NCBI GenBank assembly: GCA_039707655.1
Contig: CM077665.1
Location: 448,197,531-448,261,530 of the forward strand
Reading direction: 5' to 3'
Source: Elymus sibiricus
Taxonomy: Eukaryota; Streptophyta; Magnoliopsida; Poales; Poaceae
DNA: 64,000 bases
The position numbers and the translations under genes were made by a program. Of the stretch, positions 54,900-64,000 are shown piece after piece; the stretch's first letter is position 1; every line of letters starts with the position of its first letter. The notes under the pieces are model-generated. The model was not told the DNA's origin and did not search any database. It saw nothing but the letters and a program-made list of their open reading frames with translations.

Positions 54900-55199
54900 C
54901 TATCGGAGAAGAAGAGGGGGAAGAAACAATAAATAAAGGCAAATAATGCAACACAGATGCATGGCATGGCAGTATGCAATGTTAGTGGTAACCTAATGCA
55001 GTGCTACATGTCGCAGACGGATCGGGAAAATATCTGGGATATTTTCCCGGCGTTTAGGCTGACTTCGGTATATTGAACCGGAGGGGACGGATCCATGTTT
55101 GCATAGTTGTGGGCATGTGACAGATAAACGGATGGCGTATTCGGATTCGTCTCGTCGTTCTGAGCAACTTTCATGTAGAAAGTTTTTCGATCCGAGCTA

Positions 55200-55444
55200 C
55201 GGTTTATTTTATATTAATTTTCAAAACTTTAATGATTTTCTGGAATTTCTGAAATTATTTAAATTAAATTAAATAATTAGTCTAATTAAACTAATTACAG
55301 ATTAATTAGGTTAATTAAATAATTAGTTTAACTAAACAGTATTAATTAAGTTAATTAATTTAACTAATTAAGTAATTAAAACATTTTAATTATTATTTAT
55401 TATTTCTTTTATTTCTTTTATTTCTTTTCTTTTTCTTTTTAACG
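55200..55444. other. AT-rich, TTAATTA-rich stretch of the LTR
   Basis: Dominated by repeated ttaattaa/aattagttta words (about 55256-55390), followed by a pyrimidine-rich run of ttatttctttt words (55391-55440). On the minus strand this lies between the GC-rich leader and the first recognisable acceptor, so it fits intronic sequence. There is a sharp composition border at about 55445, where GC-rich DNA begins. Confidence 0.6.
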
Positions 55445-55482
55445 TTTAAACGGTGCGGGGCCCAGCAGTCAGTGTCTAGGGG

Positions 55483-55569
55483 CGGACATGTCCGTGTCCG
55501 TGCCAGTGAGGGCCGGACATGTCCGCGTTTCACATGTGCGCGGGCACACAGGGGACCGGACATGTCCGG
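55483..55569. promoter_or_regulatory. cluster of three ggacatgtcc palindromes
   Basis: ggacatgtcc occurs at 55484-55493, 55515-55524 and 55558-55567. The perfect palindrome extends to 12, 12 and 14 bp (ccggacatgtccgg at 55556-55569). A fourth, related palindrome, cacatgtg, lies at 55531-55538. Three identical 10-bp palindromes within 84 bp are unlikely by chance and suggest a dimeric protein site, or a short tandem duplication of the motif. The factor is unknown. Confidence 0.45.
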
Positions 55570-56158
55570 TGCCCCATCGCGCGTGCGCGGGCACGCGACG
55601 CCCGGGCAGAGGCAGCCGGAACTGCGGCGAGGGGCGGGAAGGAGCGGCGAGCGCGGCGGGCGAGCGCAAGGGGAGGCGCAGGCGAGCGGCAGCGGAGCGC
55701 GCGCGACCGGCGGCGGCGGCGGGCGGCCGCAGCGGAGCAGCAGAAGCAGCAGCAGCGGCAGGCGGCCGAGCGGGGCAGACGGCAGGTGCGAGCGGGCAAA
55801 CAGCAGCAGCGCAGGCGGGCGGCGCGAGCGGTGGCGAGCGCGGGAGGCAGAGGGGGAAACGGGCGCGGGAGGCAGAGGGGGAAACGGGCGCGGGGCTGCG
55901 ATGGCCGACGGGGGCCGCGGCGAGGCGGCGAGAGGGAGAGAGGGAGGCAGCGGGGGAGCTCACGGGCGTGGCAGAGGAGGGGGTCATCGAGGCGCGGAGA
56001 AGCGGCTCGAGGAGGAGACGAGGAGGCGAGCGGCGACGGGGACGAGGGCGACGGCGACGTCGGGCGACGAAGGCGGCGGCGGCGAGCGTCCAGCGGGAGA
56101 GGAAGGACAGCAAGGGGGGAATGGGAACGGCTAGGGTTCGGTGGGGAGTGAGGGAAGG

Positions 56159-56167
56159 CCATATAGG
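56159..56167 (-). promoter_or_regulatory. TATA-like box of the LTR promoter
   Basis: CCTATATGG on the minus strand, the only TATA-like word at the border between the pyrimidine-rich and GC-rich parts. CTCCCCACCGAACCC, about 20-35 bases downstream, could hold the transcription start. Position, orientation and the splice sites downstream agree with minus-strand transcription of the LTR. Confidence 0.4.
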
Positions 56168-56215
56168 CCTCGCGCGCGGGGTGGGCCGGCTGGGCCACGG
56201 CCCAGTCGGTCAGGG

Positions 56216-56677
56216 GGTTTCTTTTTTTTTCTTTCTTTTTCTAATTTCTTTTTAAACATTCCTGTTTTGCAAATAAATAGGCCACTACATGAGTTTTATA
56301 AATTACGTGGCTTGGTTCAAATATTACATTGCAATATTCTCGACCACCAGAAATTGGTTTGGCTAAATTATAACTTCATTTGTAACTTGTATTAAATAAA
56401 ATGGCTTTAATTGTTGCTATTTTCCACTGTTTTAGCTCAATAGAGTCACTTAACTAATTTATTAAATGTTGATTATATTTTTATAATTGTCTCTGAATTA
56501 TTTGCTATTTAATGAACATTTTAGTTTCTGGTTTTTAGCAACTTTTATCTTTCACTTTTAATTTGAATTGCAAATTGAATTTGAATTTAAAATGTGGTAT
56601 GATGCTAATGATGATCATGCACTGTTAATCATGATGACATGGCACTGTTAACAGGGGATTACTATAGTTAATTACAA
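56216..56677 (-). other. AT-rich U3-like part of the LTR
   Basis: About 460 bp between the GC-rich leader and the outer terminus. It contains a T-rich run (56219-56256) and gaattgcaaattgaattt words near 56567. The 10-bp repeat gcactgttaa occurs twice (56619-56628 and 56642-56651). No gene is seen. By position it is the U3 enhancer/promoter part when the LTR is read on the minus strand. Confidence 0.5.
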
Positions 56678-56688
56678 GGGGTGTTACA
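56678..56688 (-). repeat. LTR 5' terminus
   Basis: ggggtgttaca on the plus strand, that is TGTAACACCCC reading into the LTR. This terminus is widespread among long plant Gypsy LTRs. Confidence 0.8.
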
Positions 56689-56693
56689 TGAAG
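56689..56693. repeat. target site duplication, right
   Basis: tgaag, identical to 52905-52909. It is followed immediately by tcagaaaagggttg, the continuation of the broken monomer. Confidence 0.9.
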
Positions 56694-58351
56694 TCAGAAA
56701 AGGGTTGAAAACTGATGATGTGGCTTTTAATGGTGCATATTGAATGCAGAAAAAGTCTTGAGTTAAAATATGTTTAAAAATATGAAATCCCTTTGTAATA
56801 GACGAGTTTTCGTCCGAAACCCTGATACTTCGAAGGAGATTGTCCAGTTTGTACACGAAGTGCATCCAGTTTTTCCCGTAACCCTCTCAACTTTTTAGCA
56901 CATGCTATGTGGGTGAAATTATGATACCATGCCAATTTTCAACTATTTCAGAGTTCATTTGCAGTGCTTTTCAATCTCAGGGTTATCTTAGCTCAAAATA
57001 AATCATGAAATGCATGAAAAATAGCAAATGAAGTCAGAAAAGGGTTGAAAAGTGATGATGTGGATTTGAATGGTGCATACTGAATGCAGAAAAATTCTTG
57101 AGTTAAAATATGTTCAAAAATATGAAATCCCTTTGTAATAGACGAGTTTTCGTCCGAAACCCTGATACTTCGAAGGAGATTGTCCAGTTTGTACACAAAG
57201 TGCATCCAGTTTTTCCCGTAACCCTCTCAACTTTTTAGGACATGCTATGTGGGTGAAATTATGATACCATGCCAATTTTCAACTATTTCAGAGTTCATTT
57301 GCAGTGCTTTTCAATCTCAGGGTTATCTTAGCTCAAAATAAATCATGAAATGCATGAAAAATAGCAAATGAAGTCAGAAAAGGGTTGAAAAGTGATGATG
57401 TGGATTTGAATGGTGCATACTGAATGCAGAAAAATTCTTGAGTTAAAATATGTTCAAAAATATGAAATCCCTTTGTAATAGACGAGTTTTCGTCCGAAAC
57501 CCTGATACTTCGAAGGAGATTGTCCAGTTTGTACACGAAGTGCATCCAGTTTTTCCCGTAACCCTCTCAACTTTTTAGGACATGCTATGTGGGTGAAATT
57601 ATGATACCATGCCAATTTTCAACCATTTCAGAGTTCATTTGCAGTGCTTTTCAATCTCAGGGTCATCTCAGCTCAAAATAAATCATGAAATGCATGAAAA
57701 ATAGCAAATGAAGTCAGAAAAGGGTTGAAAAGTGATGATGTGGCTTTGAATGGTGCATATTGAATGCAGAAAAAGTCTTGAGTTAAAATATGTTTAAAAA
57801 AATAAAATCCTTTTGTAACAGACGAGTTTTCGTGCGAAACCCTGATACTTGGAAGGAGATTGTCCAGTTTGTACACGAAGTGCATCCAGTTTTTCCCGTA
57901 ACCCTCTCACCTTTTTAGCACATGCTATGTGGGTGAACTTATGATACCATGCCAATTTTCAACCATTTCAGAGTTGATTTGCAGTGCTTTTCAATCTCAG
58001 GGTCATTTTAGCTCAAAATAAATCATGAAATGCATGAAAAATAGCAAATGAAGTCAGAAAATGGTTGAAAAGTGATGACGTGGCTTTTAATGGTGCATAT
58101 TGAATGCAGAAAAAGTCTTGAGTTAAAATATGTTTAAAAAATGAAATCCCTGTGTAATAGACGAGTTTTCGTCCAAAACCCTGATACTTCGAAGCAGATT
58201 ATCCAGTTTGTACACGAAGTGCATCCAGTTTTTCCCGTAACCCTCTCAACTTTTTAGCACATGCTATGTGGGTGAAATTATGATACCATGCCAATTTTCA
58301 ACCATTCCAGAGTTCATTTGCAGTGCTTTTCAATCTCAGGGTCATCTTAGC

Positions 58352-61300
58352 TCAAAATAAATCATGAAATGCATGAAAAATAGCAAATGAAGTCAGAAAG
58401 GGGTTGAAAAGTGATGATGTGGCTTTGAATGGTGCATATTGAATGCAGAAAAAGTCTTGAGTTAAAATATGTTTAAAAAATGAAATCCCTTTGTAATAGA
58501 CGAGTTTTCGTCCGAAACCCTGATAGTTCGAAGGAGATTGTCCAGTTTGTACACGAAGTGCATCCAGTTTTTCCCGTAACCCTCTCAACTTTTTAGCACA
58601 TGCTATGTGGGTGAAATTAGGATACCATGCCAATTTTCAACCATTTCAGAGTTCATTTGCAGTGCTTTTCAATCTCAGGGTCATCTTACCTCAAAATAAA
58701 TCATGAAATGCATGAAAAATAGCAAATGAAGTCAGAAAAGGGTTGAAAAGTGATGATGTGGCTTTGAATGGTGCATATTGAATGCAGAAAAAGTCTTGAG
58801 TTAAAATATGTTTAAAAATATGAAATCCCTTTGTAATAGACGAGTTTTCGTCCGAAACCCTCATACTTCGAAGGAGATTGTCCAGTTTGTACACGAAGTG
58901 CATCCAGTTTTTCCCGTAACACTCTCAACTTTTTAGCACATGCTATGTGGGTGAAATTATGATACCATGCCAATTTTCAACCATTTCAGAGATCATTTGC
59001 TGTGCTTTTCAATCTCAGGGTTATCTTAGCTCAAAATAAATCATGAAATGCATGAAAAATAGCAAATGAAGTTAGAAAAGGGTTGAAAAGTGATGATGTG
59101 GCTTTGAATGGTGCATATTGAATGCATAAAAAGTCTTGAGTTAAAATATGTTTAAAAAAATAAAATCCTTTTGTAACAGACGAGTTTTCGTGCGAAACCC
59201 TGATACTTCGAAGGAGATTGTCCAGTTTGTACACGAAGTGCATCCAGTTTTTCCCGTAACCCTCTCACCTTTTTAGCACATGCTATGTGGGTGAAATTAT
59301 GATACCATGCCAATTTTCAACCATTTCAGAGTTCATTTGCAGTGCTTTTCAATCTCAGGGTCATCTTAGCTCAAATAAATCATGAAATGCATGAAAAATA
59401 GCAAATTAAGTCAGAAAAGGGTTGAAAAGTGATGATGTGGCTTTGAATGGTGCATATTGAATGCAGAAAAAGTCTTGAGTGAAAATATGTTTAAAAATAT
59501 GAAATCCCTTTGTATTAGACATGTTTTCGTCCGAAACCCTAATACTTCGAAGGACACTGTCCAGTTTCTACACGTAGTACATCCAGTTTTCGCCGTAACC
59601 CTCTCAACTTTTTAGCACATGCTATGTGGGTGAAATTATGATACCATGCCAATTTTCAACCATTCCAGAGTTCATTTGCAGTGCTTTTCAATCTCAGGGT
59701 CATCTTAGCTCAAAATAAATCATGAAATGCATGAAAAATAGCAAATGAAGTCAGAAAAGGGTTGAAAAGTGATGATGTGGCTTTTAATGGTGCATATTGA
59801 ATGCAGAAAAAGTCTTGAGTTAAAATATGTTTAAAAATATGAAATCCCTTTTGTAATAGACGAGTTTTCGTCCGAAACCCTGATACTTCGAAGGAGATTG
59901 TCCAGTTTGTACACGATGTGCATCCAGTTTTTCCCGTAACCCTCTCAACTTTTTACCACATGCTATGTGGGTGAAATTATGATACCATGCCAATTTTCAA
60001 CTATTTCAGAGTTCATTTGCAGTGCTTTTCAATCTCAGGGTTATCTTAGCTCAAAATAAATCATGAAATGCATGAAAAATAGCAAATGAAGTCTGAAAAG
60101 GGTTGAAAAGTGATGATGTGGATTTGAATGGTGCATATTGAATGCAGAAAAAGTCTTGAGTTAAAATATGTTCAAAAATATGAAATCCCTTTGTAATAGA
60201 CGAGTTTTCGTCCGAAACCCTGATACTTCGAAGGAGATTGTCCAGTTTGTACACGAAGTGCATCCAGTTTTTCCCGTAACCCTCTCAACTTTTTAGGACA
60301 TGCTATGTGGGTGAAATTATGATACCATGCCAATTTTCAACCATTTCAGAGTTCATTTGCAGTGCTTTTCAATCTCAGGGTCATCTCAGCTCAAAATAAA
60401 TCATGAAATGCATGAAAAATAGCAAATGAAGTCAGAAAAGGGTTGAAAAGTGATGACGTGGCTTTGAATGGTGCATATTGAATGCAGAAAAAGTCTTGAG
60501 TTAAAATATGTTTAAAAAATGAAATCCCTTTGTAATAGACGGGTTTTCATGCGAAACCCTCATACTTCGAAGGAGATTGTCCAGTTTGTACACGAAGTGC
60601 ATCCAGTTTTTCCCGTAACCCTCTCACCTTTTTAGCACATGCTATGTGGGTGAAATTATGATACCACGCCAATTTTCAACCATTTCAGAGTTGATTTGCA
60701 GTGCTTTTCAGTCTCAGGGTCATCTTAGGTCAAAATAAATCATGAAATGCATGAAAAATAGCAAATGAAGTCAGAAAAGGGTTGAAAAGTGATGATGTGG
60801 CTTTGAATGGTGCATATTGAATGAAGAAAAAGTCTTGAGTTAAAATATGTTTAAAAAATGAAATCCCTTTGTAATAGACGAGTTTTCGTCCGAAACCCTG
60901 ATACTTCGAAGGAGATTGTCCAGTTTGTACACGAAGTGCATCCAGTTTTTCCCGTAACCCTCTCAACTTTTTAGCACATGCTATGTGGGTGAAATTATGA
61001 TACCATGCCAATTTTCAACAATTTCAGAGATCATTTGCAGTGCTTTTCAATCTTAGGGTCATCTTAGCTCAAAATAAATCATGAGATGCATGAAAAATAG
61101 CAAATGAAGTCAGAAAAGGGTTGAAAAGTGATCATGTAGCTTTGAATGGTGCATATTGAATGCAGAAAAAGTCTTGAGTTAAAATATGTTTAAAAAAATA
61201 AAATCCTTATGTAACAGACGAGTTTTCGTGCGAAACCCTGATACTTCGAAGGAGATTGTCCAGTTTGTACACGAAGTGCATCCAGTTTTTCCCGTAACCC

Positions 61301-64000
61301 TCTCACCTTTTTAGCACATGCTATGTGGGTGAAATTACGATACCATGCCAATTTTCAACCATTTCAGAGTTCATTTGCAGTGCTTTTCAATCTCAGGGTC
61401 ATCTTAGCTCAAATAAATCATGAAATGCATGAAAAATAGCAAATGAAGTCAGAAAAGGGTTGAAAAGTGATGATGTGGCTTTGAATGGTGCATATTGAAT
61501 GCAGAAAAAGTCTTGAGTGAAAATATGTTTAAAAATATGAAATCCCATTGTATTAGACATGTTTTCGTCCGAAACCCTAATACTTCGAAGGAGACTGTCC
61601 AGTTTCTACACGTAGTACATCCTGTTTTTGCCGTAACCCTCTCAACTTTTTAGCACATGCTATGTGGGTGAAATTATGATACCATGCCAATTTTCAACCA
61701 TTCCAGAGTTCATTTGCAGTGCTTTTCAATCTCAGGGTCATCTTAGCTCAAAATAAATCATGAAATGCATGAAAAATAGCAAATGAAGTCAGAAAAGGGT
61801 TGAAAAGTGATGATGTGGCTTTTAATGGTGCATATTGAATGCAGAAAAAGTCTTGAGTTAAAATATGTTTAAAAATATGAAATCCCTTTGTAATAGACGA
61901 GTTTTCGTCCGAAACCCTGATACTTCGAAGGAGATTGTACAGTTTGTACACGAAGTGCATCCAGTTTTTCCCGTAACCCTCTCAACTTTTTAGCACATGC
62001 TATGTGGGTGAAATTATGATACCATGCCAATTTTCAACTATTTCAGAGTTCATTTGCAGTGCTTTTCAATCTCAGGGTTATCTTAGCTCAAAATAAATCA
62101 TGAAATGCAAGAAAAATAGCAAATGAAGTCAGAAAAGGGTTGAAAAGTGATGATGTGGATTTGAATGGTGCATGTTGAATGCAGAAAAAGTCTTGAGTTA
62201 AAATATGTTCAAAAATATGAAATCCCTTTGTAATAGACGAGTTTTCGTCCGAAACCCTGATACTTCGAAGGAGATTGTCCAGTTTGTACACGAAGTGCAT
62301 CCAGTTTTTCCCGTAACCCTCTCAACTTTTTAGCACATGCTATGTGGCTGAAATTATGATACCATGCCAATTTTCAACCATTCCAGAGTTCATTTGCAGT
62401 GCTTTTCAATCTCAGGGTCATCTTAGCTCAAAATAAATCATGAAATGCATGAAAAATAGCAAATGAAGTCAGAAAGGGGTTGAAAAGTGATGATGTGGCT
62501 TTGAATGGTGCATATTGAATGCAGAAAAAGTCTTGAGTTAAAATATGTTTAAAAAATGAAATCCCTTTGTAATAGACGAGTTTTCGACCGAAACCCTGAT
62601 AGTTCGAAGGAGATTGTCCAGTTTGTACACGAAGTGCATCCAGTTTTTCCCGTAACCCTCTCAACTTTTTAGCACATGCTATGTGGGTGAAATTAGGATA
62701 CCATGCCAATTTTCAACCATTTCAGAGTTCATTTGCAGTGCTTTTCAATCTCAGGGTCATCTTACCTCAAAATAAATCATGAAATGCGTGAAAAATAGCA
62801 AATGAAGTCAGAAAAGGGTTGAAAAGTGATGATGTGGCTTTGAATGGTGCATATTGAATGCAGAAAAAGTCTTGAGTTAAAATATGTTTAAAAATATGAA
62901 ATCCCTTTGTAATAGACGAGTTTTCGTCCGAAACCCTCATACTTCGAAGGAGATTGTCCAGTTTGTACACGAAGTGCATCCAGTTTTTCCCGTAACACTC
63001 TCAACTTTTTAGCACATGCTATGTGGGTGAAATTATGATACCATGCCAATTTTCAACCATTTCAGAGATCATTTGCTGTGCTTTTCATTCTCAGGGTTAT
63101 CTTAGCTCAAAATAAATCATGAAATGCATGAAAAATAGCAAATGAAGTTAGAAAAGGGTTGAAAAGTGATGATGTGGCTTTGAATGGTGCATATTGAATG
63201 CATAAAAAGTCTTGAGTTAAAATATGTTTAAAAAAATAAAATCCTTTTGTAACAGACGAGTTTTCGTGCGAAACCCTGATACTTCGAAGGAGATTGTCCA
63301 GTTTGTACACGAAGTGCATCCAGTTTTTCCCGTAACCCTCTCACCTTTTTAGCACATGCTATGTGGGTGAAATTATGATACCATGCCAATTTTCAACCAT
63401 TTCAGAGTTCATTTGCAGTGCTTTTCAATCTCAGGGTCATCTTAGCTCAAATAAATCATGAAATGCATGAAAAATAGCAAATTAAGTCAGAAAAGGGTTG
63501 AAAAGTGATGATGTGGCTTTGAATGGTGCATATTGAATGCAGAAAAAGTCTTGAGTGAAAATATGTTTAAAAATATGAAATCCCTTTGTATTAGACATGT
63601 TTTCGTCCGAAACCCTAATACTTCGAAGGACACTGTCCAGTTTCTACACGTAGTACATCCAGTTTTCGCCGTAACCCTCTCAACTTTTTAGCACATGCTA
63701 TGTGGGTGAAATTATGATACCATGCCAATTTTCAACCATTCCAGAGTTCATTTGCAGTGCTTTTCAATCTCAGGGTCATCTTAGCTCAAAATAAATCATG
63801 AAATGCATGAAAAATAGCAAATGAAGTCAGAAAAGGGTTGAAAAGTGATGATGTGGCTTTTAATGGTGCATATTGAATGCAGAAAAAGTCTTGAGTTAAA
63901 ATATGTTTAAAAATATGAAATCCCTTTGTAATAGACGAGTTTTCGTCCGAAACCCTGATACTTCGAAGGAGATTGTACAGTTTGTACACGATGTGCATCC
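58352..64000 (+). repeat. 12-monomer HOR of the right arm (4,076 bp)
   Basis: The unit at 58352-62427 repeats from 62428 to the window edge at an offset of 4,076 bp. Shared private variants in both copies: cttacctcaaaat (58685, 62761), gatagttcgaag, catttgctgtgc, aaattaagtcag, ggacactgtcc and acacgatgtgcatcc. Inside the unit a u-y-m-n2 block occurs twice at an offset of about 2,039 bp (59031 and 61070), with more differences than the 4,076-bp copies. An older 6-monomer periodicity therefore underlies the 12-mer. Confidence 0.8.

Larger units (their letters stand above)
55445..56215 (-). other. GC-rich leader/first-exon region of the LTR
   Basis: About 770 bp, overwhelmingly G+C (CGGCGG, GCGAGC and AGCAGC words), in sharp contrast to the satellite and to the AT-rich flanks inside the LTR. 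Several frames on both strands stay open for 210-255 codons, simply because stop codons are rare in such sequence. Predicted products are Ala/Arg/Pro or Gly/Arg low complexity and several lack an ATG. On the minus strand it follows a TATA-like box, with CACCGAACCCTAGCC close behind, as in many grass 5' leaders. I therefore interpret it as the 5' transcribed part of the LTR; whether any of it is translated is unknown. Confidence 0.5.
52910..56688 (-). mobile_element. solo LTR of a retrotransposon (probably Gypsy)
   Basis: A 3,779-bp non-satellite insert that breaks an m-type monomer. On the minus strand it begins TGTAACACCCC and ends GGGGCGTCACA, so it has TG...CA ends within a short imperfect terminal inverted repeat (9 of 11 matching), flanked by a 5-bp duplication. 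No second LTR, primer-binding site, polypurine tract, gag or pol is present, so it is a solo LTR left by LTR-LTR recombination. The minus orientation is chosen from the TATA-like box, splice signals and stop codon that all read that way. Very long LTRs with such ends are known from grass Gypsy elements; the Tekay/Del chromovirus lineage is a guess from length. From memory, the segment near 53040-53220 closely resembles LTR sequence common in wheat and barley, which supports a Triticeae source. Confidence 0.85.
56689..64000 (+). repeat. Afa/pAs1-like satellite array, right arm
   Basis: About 21.5 monomers in the same orientation as the left arm, running off the right edge. The order is m n2 n2 u v, then w x u y m n2 o z u y m n2, then w x u y m. 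Types u-z are not found in the left arm. u has taaaatcc with gtaacagacg; w has ttaggatacc and gatagttcg; x has cttacctcaa and ccctcatac; y has ctcaaataaatc, gagtgaaaa, gtattagac and cgtagtac. The n2 pair at 56993 and 57333 is a one-monomer duplication sharing gcatactgaatgcag and aaaattcttg. Confidence 0.9.

Noticed and set aside
55484..55567. p53 response elements
   Set aside because: The core matches an animal p53 half-site, but plants have no p53; kept only as an unexplained palindrome cluster.
55469..56255. Overlapping 210-255-codon frames on both strands
   Set aside because: Low-complexity Ala/Arg/Pro and Gly/Arg translations of GC-rich DNA in several frames at once, some without ATG. 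Only the minus-strand reading is kept, as a possible leader or first exon.
52910..56688. DNA transposon (terminal inverted repeats)
   Set aside because: The inverted termini are only about 11 bp, begin TG and end CA, and the target duplication is 5 bp, all typical of an LTR. No transposase is present.
1..64000. Centromeric satellite of the CentO/CentC type
   Set aside because: Monomer length and sequence differ from the roughly 155-bp grass centromere repeats, and both Afa primer sites are present.

Overview
This window is almost entirely satellite DNA from a grass, and I infer the tribe Triticeae. About 60 kb is a head-to-tail array of a monomer of roughly 340 bp, in about 177 copies, all in one orientation. 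The monomer matches, from memory, the two primers that define the Afa (pAs1-type) family of Triticeae: GATGATGTGGCTTGAATGG against gatgatgtggctttgaatgg, and the complement of GCATTTCAAATGAACTCTGA against tcagagttcatttgcagtgc. Afa is the interstitial and subtelomeric satellite used as a D-genome cytogenetic marker, but also present in other Triticeae, so the species cannot be fixed here.

Layout: 1-52909 is the left array. 52910-56688 is a 3,779-bp solo LTR of an LTR retrotransposon, in minus orientation, flanked by a perfect 5-bp target duplication (tgaag). 56689-64000 is the right array, which resumes in the middle of the interrupted monomer. Removing the insert restores a normal monomer. There are no conventional host genes and no RNA genes.

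The array is not uniform. Reading diagnostic variants monomer by monomer gives about 26 recurring monomer types (called a-z here), arranged in higher-order repeats (HORs). In the left array the order is: a b c d e f g h i j k l / g h i j l m n o p / a b p p / a b c d e f g h i q r / d e f g h i q r q r / d e f g h i q r / d e f g h i j k l m n1 n2 o p / a b p a / d e f g h i q r l s t / a j k l m n2 m n2 o s t / a j k l m n1 n2 / a j k s t / a j k l m o s s t / a j k l m o s t / a q f o s t / a b b n2 o t / a n2 o t / a b b c d e f g h i q r q r l m. The right array runs m n2 n2 u v / w x u y m n2 o z u y m n2 / w x u y m. Two HOR families stand out: f-g-h-i-q-r-d-e (8-mer, 2,712 bp; 10-19 kb) and a-j-k-l-m-o-s-t (8-mer, 2,717 bp, with longer and shorter variants; 28-44 kb). 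The right arm has a 12-mer of 4,076 bp. Type e carries a non-satellite-order junction, seen seven times, whose 48-bp filler is a mosaic of satellite pieces including a 12-bp inverted one.

The solo LTR has its own architecture on the minus strand: AT-rich 5' part, a TATA-like box, a very GC-rich leader, an AT-rich probable intron, and two short acidic exons. The exons are joined by a GT-AG intron in matching phase and end in a stop. This looks like an LTR-encoded spliced transcript. It is the only plausible coding content in the window.
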